Positions 1 to 6,452 of a stretch of DNA of 7,853 bases are shown here, piece after piece (within the stretch, counting starts at the first letter, position 1; each line of letters opens with the position of its first letter). The stretch covers positions 1-7,853 of the forward strand of contig CACZQU010000106.1 in assembly GCA_902783305.1 (NCBI GenBank). The letters run 5' to 3'. The notes beneath the pieces were generated by a model. The model was not told the origin of the DNA. It saw nothing but the letters and a program-made list of their open reading frames with translations, and did no database searches. Source of the DNA: an uncultured Lachnospiraceae bacterium. GTDB taxonomy: Bacteria; Bacillota; Clostridia; Lachnospirales; Lachnospiraceae. The position numbers and the translations under genes were made by a program.

Positions 1-3000
1 ACTGGTACAAAGAATCCTGAAAAAGGTGACAGATCCCGTAAGTCCGGTGGATATGGACCGGCTTCTGGTCATGACCTTCACCCGGGCGGCAGCCGGAGAG
101 ATGAAGGAGAGACTTACCCGGGCTCTGGAGGAGGAGCTGAACAATGATCCGGGTAATGAGCTGCTGCTTCGCCAGATGAATCTGGTCCATACGGCGCAGA
201 TTACGACGATAGACGGGTTCTGTGCCTATGTGCTGAGGAATTATTTTCATCTGATCGGACTGGATCCCGCTTTCCGGATCGCGGAAGAAGGGGAGCTGAC
301 CCTGATCCGGGAGGATGTGATGGGAGAACTCCTGGAGGAACGCTACAGCCTGGGAAATCCGGATTTTCTCCGCTTTACAGAGTATTTTGCCACAGGAAAA
401 AGCGATGCTTCCATCTCAGATCTCATCCAGAGGATCTATAATACGTCCATGAGCAGTCCTTACCCTGCAAAGTGGCTGGCTCAGTGCCGTGAAATGTATC
501 AGATCAGGACAGAGGAGGAGCTTACACAATCATCCTGGTATATTCTTTTCCGGGAGGATCTGAAGACGGATCTTGAGGACTGCGCTCAGCTTCTTCACGA
601 GGCTGCGCAGATATGCGGATCTGCCGGGGGACCGTGTTTTTTACTGGACCGGGTGGAGGCAGAGAGGGATCAGGTCCGGCACCTCCTTGTGACCGCGCAA
701 AAGAAGGGTTTTGATGCGGTCAAGCAGGAGATGGATCAGCTGGTCTTTCTCCGGATGACATCCAGAAAAGCTCCGGGAGAAAATCCCATTCTCCGGAAAG
801 CGGCTTCCGACAAACGGACACAGGCAAAAAAAATGCTGGAGGAAATCAGGGATTCGGTATTTGGTGAGGAGCTTTCCGGGATTTTGGAACAGATCCGGCA
901 GTGCAGCGGACTGATGGAGGTCCTGATTTCTCTGGTGGAGGAATTTTCGGCGCGCTTTGCGGCGGCAAAGGAGGAAAAAAACCTGCTGGATTTCGCCGAT
1001 CTGGAGCATTTCGCGCTGAAGCTCTTAAAGCCTGAGGATGGACCTTACAGCCCGGCTGCCAGAGAACTGTCGGAACGATTTGATGAAATCATGATCGATG
1101 AATACCAGGACAGCAACATGGTGCAGGAATACATTGCCAGAGCGGTAAGCGGATGGACGAAGCAGAAGGATAATCTGTTTATGGTAGGTGATGTCAAGCA
1201 GAGCATCTACCGCTTTCGTCTGGCCAGACCGGAGCTGTTCATGGAAAAATACGAGACCTATTCCCTGGAGGACGGAGAGGAAATCCGAATCGATCTTCAC
1301 CGGAATTTCCGCAGCCGCCGGCAGGTGCTCGACGCGGTAAACTATATTTTCCGCCAGGTCATGCACAAGGATCTGGGCGGAATCAACTATGATCAGGCGG
1401 CCTGCCTTTATTATGGGGCGGATTATCCGGAGCTTCCCGGACAGACGGATCCCTTCCGGACAGAGGTGCTGATGGTAAACAAGGAGCTGCCGGAGCTTAC
1501 GGACGATACGGGACCGGACCTTCCCAAAGAGCTGGAGGCCGTGGCGGTCGCCCAGCGGATCGAACAGATGGTGGGGAAGGAAATGATTTATGACCGGAAG
1601 GAGAAGGAATTCCGCCCTGTCCGCTATGGGGACATTGTTATCCTGCTGCGCTCGGCGGCAGGATGGGCCGAAACCTTTTCCGAGGTCCTCTCTTCCCGGA
1701 ATATTCCCAGCTACAGGCTGTCCAGAACGGGATACTTTTCCGCGCCGGAGGTGGTCTGCGTCCTGAATTACCTGCGGATCTGCTCCAACCCCCGTCAGGA
1801 CATTCCGCTGGCCGGGGTGCTGCAGTCCCCGATTGCGGGACTGACCGTGAAGGAGATGGCCGATCTTCGGGCAGAGTATCCGGAAGGACTGCTTTATGAC
1901 AGTGTGACAGCCTCGGGAAACGGAAAACTGGCAGCCTTTCTTACGCAGCTGGAGGACTTCCGCATGCGCTCGCGGTACATACCGATTCATGAGCTGATCC
2001 TGGAGATCCTGGAGGAAACCGGTTATCTCCGGTATGTAAGTGTGCTTCCGGAAGGAGCCCAGAGAAAAGCAAATCTGGGCATGCTTGTGGAGAAGGCCAA
2101 GGCCTTTGAAAAAACCAGCTACAAAGGCCTGTTCAGCTTTATACGCTATATTGAGAAGCTGCAGAAATATGAAGTGGATTTTGGCGAAGTCAATACGGCC
2201 TCCGACGCTGAAGGATGCGTACAGATTATGACCATTCACAAAAGCAAAGGGCTGGAGTATCCGGTCGTATTTGTGTCGGGAATGGGAAAACGCTTTAATT
2301 TTATGGATCTGAGGGAAAATGTGCTGACTCATCCGGAGTACGGGATGGGGATGGATCAGATTGACCTGGAGACGCGTGTCCGTCATCCCGGTTTTGTCAA
2401 AAACCTGATTGCCCGTCAGCTGCGCAAGGAGATGCTGGGAGAAGAGCTCAGAATCCTTTATGTTGCGATGACCAGAGCCAGGGAAAAGCTGATTCTGACT
2501 GGATGCCAGGGAAATCTGGAAAAAAAGGCGGCGGAGTATGCCGGTGTATGTCTCAACACCGATCCGGTTCTGCCTTTCCGGCTCCGGTATAAAGCCTCCT
2601 CCGCCTGGGACGTCATTCTGCCTGCCCTGGCAAGGCACAGGGCATTTTACCGCTTCTTTGAGAAATACGGGCTGGCTCCACAGAAGGTTACTGATCTATA
2701 TGAGGATCCCTCCTCGTTCCTGGTCCATATCATCGAACCGGAGGAGCTGGTGGTGAAGGATGTCGCGCCAATGGCCGGCAGACAACAGCTTCATGATGTG
2801 CTGACGCAGCTCCCTGTGGATCAGGTTTATGATCCCCGGATCCGCCGGCTGCTGGAGGAACGCTTCGGTTTCCGCTATTTCTGGGAATATCTTCGTGATC
2901 TGCCGGTGAAGTATTCGGTATCGGAGCTGAAAAAACGAAGCTGGCTTACGGATGAAGAAGCTCCGGCCGCTCCTTCTGTCCCCGTAAACGTACAGCCTGA

Positions 3001-3571
3001 AGAATATCCTGCATCTCCTTCCCCGGGAAGCCCGAAGCAGACCGGGATGACAGCTGCCCAGAGGGGAACCGCGTATCACCGTTTCTTTGAATGCCTGGAT
3101 TACCGCGGCGCCGGAGAAAAAGGGTGTCTTGAGAAGCAGCTGGAGGAACTGGTCCAATCCCGCAGGATGACCCGGGAACAGGCTCAGTGCATCCGCCTTC
3201 GGGACTTTGAGGCCTTTCTGGCTTCTTCCATCGGACTGCGGATGAAGGATGCATTCCTCAGGGGCGTTCTTGTCCGGGAGCAGCCTTTTGTCTTTTCCCT
3301 GCCGGCCAGGGAGGTGGATCCTTCCTTTACGGTGGAAGACCCGGTTCTGATTCAGGGGATTATCGACGCATATTTTACGGATGAAGACGGAACCATCATC
3401 CTTGTGGATTACAAGACCGATCATGTGAATACCGGAGAGGAACAGCGTCTCGTGGATTTATACCATGTCCAGCTGGAGGAATATGCAAAAGCGCTGGAAA
3501 AGCTGACCGGCAGGAGGGTGAAGGAAAAGTATCTGTACAGTGTGGCGCTGGGAAAGGAAGTTTGGGTATAG
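1..3571 (+). CDS. addA: ATP-dependent helicase/nuclease subunit A (AddA), 5'-partial
   Basis: AddA is the helicase-nuclease subunit of AddAB, the Firmicute counterpart of RecBCD. It unwinds and resects double-strand breaks up to Chi and prepares ends for RecA. The open frame runs off the left edge: codons from base 2 read LVQRILKK before the GTG at 26, matching the region just after Walker A in AddA. The GTG is therefore internal, and Walker A plus a few dozen N-terminal residues lie outside. UvrD/Rep-type motifs appear in order: Ia TFTRAAAGEM (about 74-103), II IMIDEYQDSN (about 1088-1117), III VGDVKQSIYRFR (about 1184-1219), IV DLHRNFRSR (about 1292-1318), V MTIHKSKGLEYP (about 2228-2263), VI LYVAMTRARE (about 2456-2485). 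The C-terminal PD-(D/E)xK nuclease keeps GTAYHRFFE (about 3068), GIIDAYF (Asp at 3365-3367) and VDYKTD (Asp at 3407-3409, Lys at 3413-3415), so both activities look intact. About 1,189 residues are visible; about 1,230 is usual. addB is expected upstream. Confidence 0.96.
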   Translation, partial: LVQRILKKVTDPVSPVDMDRLLVMTFTRAAAGEMKERLTRALEEELNNDPGNELLLRQMNLVHTAQITTIDGFCAYVLRNYFHLIGLDPAFRIAEEGELTLIREDVMGELLEERYSLGNPDFLRFTEYFATGKSDASISDLIQRIYNTSMSSPYPAKWLAQCREMYQIRTEEELTQSSWYILFREDLKTDLEDCAQLLHEAAQICGSAGGPCFLLDRVEAERDQVRHLLVTAQKKGFDAVKQEMDQLVFLRMTSRKAPGENPILRKAASDKRTQAKKMLEEIRDSVFGEELSGILEQIRQCSGLMEVLISLVEEFSARFAAAKEEKNLLDFADLEHFALKLLKPEDGPYSPAARELSERFDEIMIDEYQDSNMVQEYIARAVSGWTKQKDNLFMVGDVKQSIYRFRLARPELFMEKYETYSLEDGEEIRIDLHRNFRSRRQVLDAVNYIFRQVMHKDLGGINYDQAACLYYGADYPELPGQTDPFRTEVLMVNKELPELTDDTGPDLPKELEAVAVAQRIEQMVGKEMIYDRKEKEFRPVRYGDIVILLRSAAGWAETFSEVLSSRNIPSYRLSRTGYFSAPEVVCVLNYLRICSNPRQDIPLAGVLQSPIAGLTVKEMADLRAEYPEGLLYDSVTASGNGKLAAFLTQLEDFRMRSRYIPIHELILEILEETGYLRYVSVLPEGAQRKANLGMLVEKAKAFEKTSYKGLFSFIRYIEKLQKYEVDFGEVNTASDAEGCVQIMTIHKSKGLEYPVVFVSGMGKRFNFMDLRENVLTHPEYGMGMDQIDLETRVRHPGFVKNLIARQLRKEMLGEELRILYVAMTRAREKLILTGCQGNLEKKAAEYAGVCLNTDPVLPFRLRYKASSAWDVILPALARHRAFYRFFEKYGLAPQKVTDLYEDPSSFLVHIIEPEELVVKDVAPMAGRQQLHDVLTQLPVDQVYDPRIRRLLEERFGFRYFWEYLRDLPVKYSVSELKKRSWLTDEEAPAAPSVPVNVQPEEYPASPSPGSPKQTGMTAAQRGTAYHRFFECLDYRGAGEKGCLEKQLEELVQSRRMTREQAQCIRLRDFEAFLASSIGLRMKDAFLRGVLVREQPFVFSLPAREVDPSFTVEDPVLIQGIIDAYFTDEDGTIILVDYKTDHVNTGEEQRLVDLYHVQLEEYAKALEKLTGRRVKEKYLYSVALGKEVWV

Positions 3572-3577
3572 CCGGAT

Positions 3578-3619
3578 CGTAAAGCCACGCGCGGGGAAGG
3601 TTAGATCGTGAATAGTAAC
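3578..3619 (+). repeat. 42-bp interspersed repeat, copy A
   Basis: This segment starts 6 bases after the addA stop. It matches the reverse complement of 6332-6373 at 37 of 42 positions without gaps. Shared blocks include GCCACGCGCGGGG and CGTGAATAGTAAC. It lies wholly between genes and carries no coding capacity. Its presence in two gaps of one window suggests a dispersed intergenic repeat family (REP-, BOX- or MITE-like). Function is unknown; no transposase or target-site duplication is evident. Confidence 0.85.
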
Positions 3620-3636
3620 GCGCTCTACGGTCTGAC
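3600..3636 (+). other. Stem-loop spanning the end of repeat copy A
   Basis: GTTAGATCGT (3600-3609) can pair with ACGGTCTGAC (3627-3636) over 10 bp, with two G-U wobbles and a 17-nt loop that carries most of the GAATAGTAAC repeat core. An alternative pairing joins GAATAGTAA (3610-3618) with TTACAGTTC (3646-3654). No T-run follows, so it is not a typical intrinsic terminator, although it is the only structure available to end addA transcription. A direct repeat GCGCTCT occurs at 3620-3626 and 3638-3644. Confidence 0.5.
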
Positions 3637-3658
3637 GGCGCTCTCTTACAGTTCCTGT

Positions 3659-3687
3659 TTGCAATTGCGCAGATAAACGTGTATAAT
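3659..3687 (+). promoter_or_regulatory. Sigma-70/SigA-type promoter for the ROK kinase gene
   Basis: A perfect TATAAT (-10) lies at 3682-3687, with TTGCAA at 3659-3664 as a 4/6 match to the -35 consensus and a 17-bp spacer. The predicted transcript would start near 3694, giving a leader of about 74 nt before the ATG at 3768. It lies just downstream of repeat copy A, so the kinase gene is likely transcribed independently of addA. No operator was recognised. Confidence 0.75.
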
Positions 3688-3754
3688 CAGATGCATATCG
3701 ATGGAAGCTACCGGGAGTGATCCTTAACATGGACACTTTTGAGATCAGGCGATC

Positions 3755-3760
3755 AGGAGG
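3755..3760 (+). promoter_or_regulatory. Ribosome binding site that fixes the ROK kinase start
   Basis: A consensus AGGAGG sits 7 nt before the ATG at 3768. In-frame starts further upstream (GTG 3717, ATG 3729) lack a suitably placed Shine-Dalgarno sequence. The site overlaps the second unit of a short tandem repeat, GATCAGG at 3743-3749 and 3751-3757, separated by one base. Confidence 0.85.
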
Positions 3761-3767
3761 ATCTGTC

Positions 3768-4736
3768 ATGTCGAATTCATACAATATCTGCCTTGACGTA
3801 GGCGGAACCAAGGTGCTTGGGGTGATTTTTGATGAGAATCGTGAAATCATCTACCGGCTGAAAAAAAAGACAGCAGAGGATGGGAATTCATCGGATAACG
3901 TGGAGAAGGTGATTATCTCCGTCGTGGAGGAGATGATCAAAGCGTCCGGTATCAAAAAGAAAGAGATCAATGCTATCGCGAGCTGCGCTCCCGGTGTGAT
4001 CGATCAGGATGGCGGTATCGTCGTATTCTGCCCCAACCTGCCTCTTCGTGATTATGACATCCGCACACCAATGGAGAAACGCTTCGGAGTACCTTTCTTT
4101 ATCGGAAACGACGTGAACCTCGGCGTACTCGGGGAGTACAAATTCGGGGCGGCCAAGGGCTACAAAAACGTGGTCGGTTTTTTTGTCGGAACAGGAATGG
4201 GCGGCGGCCTGATTTTAAATGGTAAGCTTTTCACGGGGAATAAATTCAAGGCGGCAGAATACGGACATATGATCCTGGATCCGGAGGGGCCATTGTGCAA
4301 CTGCGGTCAGAGGGGCTGCCTGGAGGCGTTTTCGAGCAAAAAGGGTATGACAGCCTATATCCGGCAGCAGGCCTCCCGGGGACGGAAGAGCTTTCTGGCC
4401 GATCACATTGAAGGCGGTGTCTTCCGCAGCAAGTATCTGAAAAAGGCGATCGCAGACAATGATCCCGTCACCATGGAAGCGGTGGACCGCGCATGTCATT
4501 ACCTGGCTGTCGCTACGGGAAACATGATCAATACGATCAGTCCGGATATCGTCGTATACGGCGGCGGAGTCATGGAAGCGGTCGGGGATGTCTTTATGGA
4601 GAAGATCCTTGCGCAGGTGGATCGTTACTGCATGCCTTCCATCCGCTCAACGGTGGAGCTGAAAGCAGCTGCTCTGGGGGATGACTCCGTAGTATACGGA
4701 TGCCTTGCCATGATTGAAGCGGCAAAGAAAAAGTAA
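3768..4736 (+). CDS. ROK-family sugar kinase, glucokinase-like
   Basis: This is a 322-residue cytoplasmic kinase of the ROK (repressor, ORF, kinase) family, predicted to phosphorylate glucose or a related hexose with ATP at the entry to glycolysis. The N-terminal phosphate-binding motif is DVGGTK (residues 10-15). The catalytic aspartate is D115 in GNDVN, followed by the glycine-rich VGTGMGGG loop. The zinc site is complete: H167 in EYGH plus C177, C179 and C184 in CNCGQRGCLE. A second glycine-rich nucleotide-binding stretch, VVYGGGVME, lies near the C-terminus. There is no N-terminal helix-turn-helix, so it is an enzyme rather than a ROK repressor, and the length fits ROK glucokinases. The start at 3768 is set by AGGAGG; a GTG at 3717 would add 17 residues that precede the family's normal N-terminus. 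It appears monocistronic, with its own promoter and a structured gap downstream. Substrate is inferred: N-acetylmannosamine, fructose or allose kinases share these motifs. Confidence 0.9.
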   Translation: MSNSYNICLDVGGTKVLGVIFDENREIIYRLKKKTAEDGNSSDNVEKVIISVVEEMIKASGIKKKEINAIASCAPGVIDQDGGIVVFCPNLPLRDYDIRTPMEKRFGVPFFIGNDVNLGVLGEYKFGAAKGYKNVVGFFVGTGMGGGLILNGKLFTGNKFKAAEYGHMILDPEGPLCNCGQRGCLEAFSSKKGMTAYIRQQASRGRKSFLADHIEGGVFRSKYLKKAIADNDPVTMEAVDRACHYLAVATGNMINTISPDIVVYGGGVMEAVGDVFMEKILAQVDRYCMPSIRSTVELKAAALGDDSVVYGCLAMIEAAKKK

Positions 4737-4752
4737 GAAATGGAACCAGACT

Positions 4753-4792
4753 CGGGGGAATAAACAGAAGGTAAAGTGTATTTGTTTCCCCG
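4753..4792. other. Bulged stem-loop after the ROK kinase gene
   Basis: CGGGG (4753-4757) pairs with CCCCG (4788-4792), and AAACA (4762-4766) pairs with TGTTT (4783-4787), with a 4-nt bulge GAAT on the left arm. It starts 17 nt after the kinase stop codon. There is no T-run on the + side. It is the first of four consecutive fold-backs in this gap. Confidence 0.4.
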
Positions 4793-4811
4793 GTATACGC
4801 AGAAGGACTGA

Positions 4812-4830
4812 AATATCCGTTCCGGATATT
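4812..4830. other. Perfect 8-bp stem-loop
   Basis: AATATCCG (4812-4819) and CGGATATT (4823-4830) are exact reverse complements around a 3-nt TTC loop. It is followed by ATAG rather than a T-run. It could be an RNA hairpin or a protein-binding palindrome; the sequence does not decide. Confidence 0.5.
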
Positions 4831-4835
4831 ATAGC

Positions 4836-4867
4836 AAACGAATGAAATGCCAGCATTTTATTCGTTT
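4836..4867. terminator. 15-bp stem-loop, possible terminator of the ROK kinase unit
   Basis: The arms 4836-4850 and 4853-4867 pair over 15 positions, 14 Watson-Crick and one G-U, around a 2-nt CA apex. In RNA the innermost pair probably opens to give a 4-nt loop. The downstream arm ends CGTTTACTTCC, a poor U-tract, so termination is plausible but unproven. With its A/T-rich ends it could act on either strand. Confidence 0.5.
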
Positions 4868-4888
4868 ACTTCCGAATATAACCTGAAA

Positions 4889-4936
4889 AAGGGCTGCGAA
4901 ATAACGGATCCGGATTTCCGTTATTTCACAGCCCTT
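4889..4936. terminator. Long 20-bp stem-loop, terminator-like, best U-tract on the minus strand
   Basis: The arms 4889-4908 and 4917-4936 are complementary at 19 of 20 positions (one C-A mismatch), around an 8-nt loop. The outer stem is GGGCTG/CAGCCC. Read leftward, the stem is followed by five T (complement of A4886-4890), a canonical intrinsic terminator. Read rightward, only TT follows before AACC. It may serve as a bidirectional terminator closing the ROK kinase unit, or mainly stop transcription entering from the right. Confidence 0.65.
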
Positions 4937-5032
4937 AACCATCTTTACGGCCGATGAAGCATTTACGGACCGGAAGATGAGGAGCCGGACAGTAACGGAA
5001 AAACGGCCTGTCGGAAATGAGGAGTCAGCATA

Positions 5033-5059
5033 ATGGCTGAGCAGGAGGAGAAATCATGA
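5033..5059 (+). CDS. Possible 8-codon leader peptide overlapping the hydF start
   Basis: ATG at 5033 opens MAEQEEKS and ends at TGA 5057-5059, which overlaps the hydF ATG (5056-5058) as ATGA. It has its own Shine-Dalgarno-like AGGAG at 5020-5024, 8 nt upstream. The hydF ribosome binding site lies inside it and encodes the Glu-Glu pair. This layout fits translational coupling. Because the coding content is largely dictated by the AGGAGGAG, it could also be chance. No homologue is recognised. Confidence 0.3.
   Translation: MAEQEEKS
5043..5050 (+). promoter_or_regulatory. Ribosome binding site for hydF
   Basis: AGGAGGAG sits directly upstream of the ATG at 5056; the core AGGAGG (5043-5048) is 7 nt away. 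An in-frame TGA at 5038-5040 excludes any longer hydF reading frame, so the start is secure. I saw no convincing promoter between the 4936 stem-loop and this site. Confidence 0.85.
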
Positions 5060-6282
5060 GCTTACAACAAACACCATCCGCAGAGAGAATCCATATCGGT
5101 TTTTTTGGATGCAGAAATGCCGGGAAATCCAGTGTGGTCAATGCCGTGACAGGGCAGGAGCTTTCGGTTGTCTCGGAGGTGAGGGGAACGACGACCGATC
5201 CGGTGATCAAGGCCATGGAGCTCCTTCCCCTCGGCCCTGTGGTGATCATCGATACGGCGGGGTATGATGACGAAGGAATGCTGGGAGAGCTTCGCGTCCG
5301 GAAGACGAAGCAGGTGCTGAACAGGACAGATATCGCTGTCCTTGTCTGCGATGCCGGAGTCCTGGAGAGAGGGAGCGTAAGACAGGATGAACTTGAGCTG
5401 GTCCGCTTTTTTACGGAAAAAGGAATTCCCTATCTGATCGTGATCAACAAGGCAGACCTTCTGGAGGAGGACAGAGTGATTCTTCTGGAACGCTCTTTCC
5501 CTTTGGAGCTGCAGGGAAAGGTTTCCTTTGTCAGTACGTTGACAGGGGAGGGAATACAGGAGCTGAAGGAACAGCTGGGAAAACTGGCTCCGAAGGAGGA
5601 TCCGGGACACCGGATCGTCGGTGACCTTCTGCAGAAGAATGATGTGGTTGTACTGGTTTGTCCCATCGATGAATCCGCTCCCAGGGGCAGGCTGATCCTT
5701 CCTCAGCAGATGACGATCCGCGATATTCTGGACAGCGGCGCCATTGCGGTTGTGACAAAGGAAACCGAGCTTGCCCGGACCCTGTCCGCCCTTGCGGCGC
5801 CGCCAAGGATGGTCATCACGGACAGCCAGGCCTTCCGGGTGGTCAATGAGATCGTCCCGGATGAGGTTCCGCTGACCTCCTTCTCGATTCTCATGGCCCG
5901 ATACAGGGGATTCCTGGAGGCGGCGGTTGACAGTGTTGACGCCATCCGCAATCTCCGGGACGGCGACCGGATCCTGATGGCGGAGGGCTGTACCCACCAC
6001 AGACAGTGCGAAGATATCGGTACGGTCAAGATTCCGAATCTGATCCGGAAAACCACGGGAAAGGACATTCAGTTTGAGTTTACCTCGGGCAGGGAATTCC
6101 CGGAGGATCTGACGCCGTATGCTCTGGTGATACACTGCGGAGCCTGCATGAATTCCGACAGAGATGTGCAGTACCGTATGCGGTGCACTCTGGATCAGGG
6201 AGTTCCGTTTACCAATTATGGCATGGTGATCGCCGGACTGACGGGAATCCTGGGGAGGAGCCTCGGCGTGTTTGACGCATAA
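5056..6282 (+). CDS. hydF: [FeFe]-hydrogenase H-cluster maturation GTPase HydF
   Basis: HydF is the cytoplasmic scaffold that receives the diiron subcluster built by the radical-SAM enzymes HydE and HydG and delivers it to [FeFe]-hydrogenase. This 408-residue protein has the family's usual length and three-part layout. The N-terminal GTPase shows G1 GCRNAGKS (18-25), G2 GTTTDP (44-49), G3 DTAG (66-69) and G4 NKAD (131-134); a G5-like STLTGEG follows. The middle part, about 180-270, corresponds to the dimerisation domain. The C-terminal cluster-binding domain has C312-x-H314, then 45 residues, then H360-C361-x-x-C364, fitting the diagnostic CxHx(44-53)HCxxC signature. All iron-ligand positions are present, so it should be functional. 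No hydE, hydG or hydrogenase gene is adjacent here, so partners must be elsewhere. It appears to be a single-gene unit between two structured gaps, with a possible leader ORF overlapping its start. Confidence 0.96.
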   Translation: MSLQQTPSAERIHIGFFGCRNAGKSSVVNAVTGQELSVVSEVRGTTTDPVIKAMELLPLGPVVIIDTAGYDDEGMLGELRVRKTKQVLNRTDIAVLVCDAGVLERGSVRQDELELVRFFTEKGIPYLIVINKADLLEEDRVILLERSFPLELQGKVSFVSTLTGEGIQELKEQLGKLAPKEDPGHRIVGDLLQKNDVVVLVCPIDESAPRGRLILPQQMTIRDILDSGAIAVVTKETELARTLSALAAPPRMVITDSQAFRVVNEIVPDEVPLTSFSILMARYRGFLEAAVDSVDAIRNLRDGDRILMAEGCTHHRQCEDIGTVKIPNLIRKTTGKDIQFEFTSGREFPEDLTPYALVIHCGACMNSDRDVQYRMRCTLDQGVPFTNYGMVIAGLTGILGRSLGVFDA

Positions 6283-6283
6283 G

Positions 6284-6301
6284 CGTTACCATCCACGGTC
6301 T
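6284..6301 (-). repeat. Degenerate partial copy of the 42-bp repeat end
   Basis: GTTACCATCCACGGTCTG starts two bases after the hydF stop and matches 6332-6349 at 16 of 18 positions in direct orientation. On the minus strand it corresponds to the CAGACCGTGAATAGTAAC end of the 42-bp repeat. It suggests repeated insertion or internal duplication of the element at this site. Confidence 0.65.
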
Positions 6302-6321
6302 GTCCATTCCCTTATCCCCTT

Positions 6322-6402
6322 GCGCGGGTTGGTTACTATTCACGGTCTGACTTCCCCCGCGCGTGGCCTTACGGTTAATCCGCGAGCTGTAACGCGGGTT
6401 GG
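6322..6402. repeat. GC-rich direct repeat and fold-backs around repeat copy B
   Basis: CGCGGGTTGG occurs twice in direct orientation (6323-6332 and 6393-6402), bracketing copy B of the 42-bp repeat. GCGCGGG (6322-6328) is also the exact reverse complement of CCCGCGC (6356-6362), giving a 7-bp stem over a 27-nt loop. CCGCG (6380-6384) pairs with CGCGG (6393-6397) around an 8-nt loop. The stretch is clearly structured but matches no RNA family I know. No T-run follows, so it is not a clear terminator for hydF. Confidence 0.55.
6332..6373 (-). repeat. 42-bp interspersed repeat, copy B (inverted)
   Basis: The reverse complement of this segment matches 3578-3619 at 37 of 42 ungapped positions, sharing GCCACGCGCGGGG and CGTGAATAGTAAC. 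It lies 50 bp after the hydF stop and 51 bp before the first -35 box of the binding-protein promoter. Copies A and B thus form an inverted pair bracketing the ROK kinase and hydF genes, about 2.7 kb apart. No transposase gene is associated. Confidence 0.85.
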
Positions 6403-6423
6403 CCGCATGATAATAATTCTTTC

Positions 6424-6452
6424 TTGACTTTGCCAGGCCTATGCGGTATATT
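6424..6452 (+). promoter_or_regulatory. Upstream promoter of the binding-protein gene
   Basis: TTGACT (6424-6429, 5/6 to consensus) and TATATT (6447-6452, 5/6) are separated by exactly 17 bp. This is the best promoter in the gap, placing the start near 6459 with a leader of about 64 nt. It is preceded by an A/T-rich stretch (ATAATAATTCTTTC), which may act as an UP-like element. Confidence 0.75.

Noticed and set aside
26..28. GTG at 26 as the start of addA
   Set aside because: The frame is open to the window edge, and codons 2-25 (LVQRILKK) match the AddA region following Walker A. The helicase cannot work without Walker A, so the true start must be upstream of the window.
1025..2638. 537-codon open frame on the minus strand inside addA
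   Set aside because: It is antisense to conserved helicase motifs II-VI, has no recognisable domain, and is a typical shadow of a GC-moderate coding strand. The minus-strand frames at 641-1009 and 2696-3424 are rejected for the same reason.
3691..3720. 9-codon upstream ORF (MHIDGSYRE) before the ROK kinase gene
   Set aside because: Its ATG lies only four bases after the -10 box, at or before the predicted transcription start, and it has no Shine-Dalgarno sequence, so translation is unlikely.
4854..4882. Promoter for hydF using TATAAC at 4877-4882
   Set aside because: The -35 region is CATTTT or similar, and the following 20-bp stem-loop at 4889-4936 would lie at the very start of the transcript. 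The evidence is too weak to list.
5062..6135. 357-codon open frame on the minus strand inside hydF
   Set aside because: It lies entirely antisense to the GTPase and cluster-binding motifs of HydF, with no protein family resemblance. It is a codon-usage shadow.
6283..6410. Structured RNA gene, riboswitch or CRISPR array after hydF
   Set aside because: The repeats are few, unequally spaced and differ in type. No tRNA cloverleaf or riboswitch core was recognised, and no cas genes are nearby. An interspersed repeat explains the pattern better.
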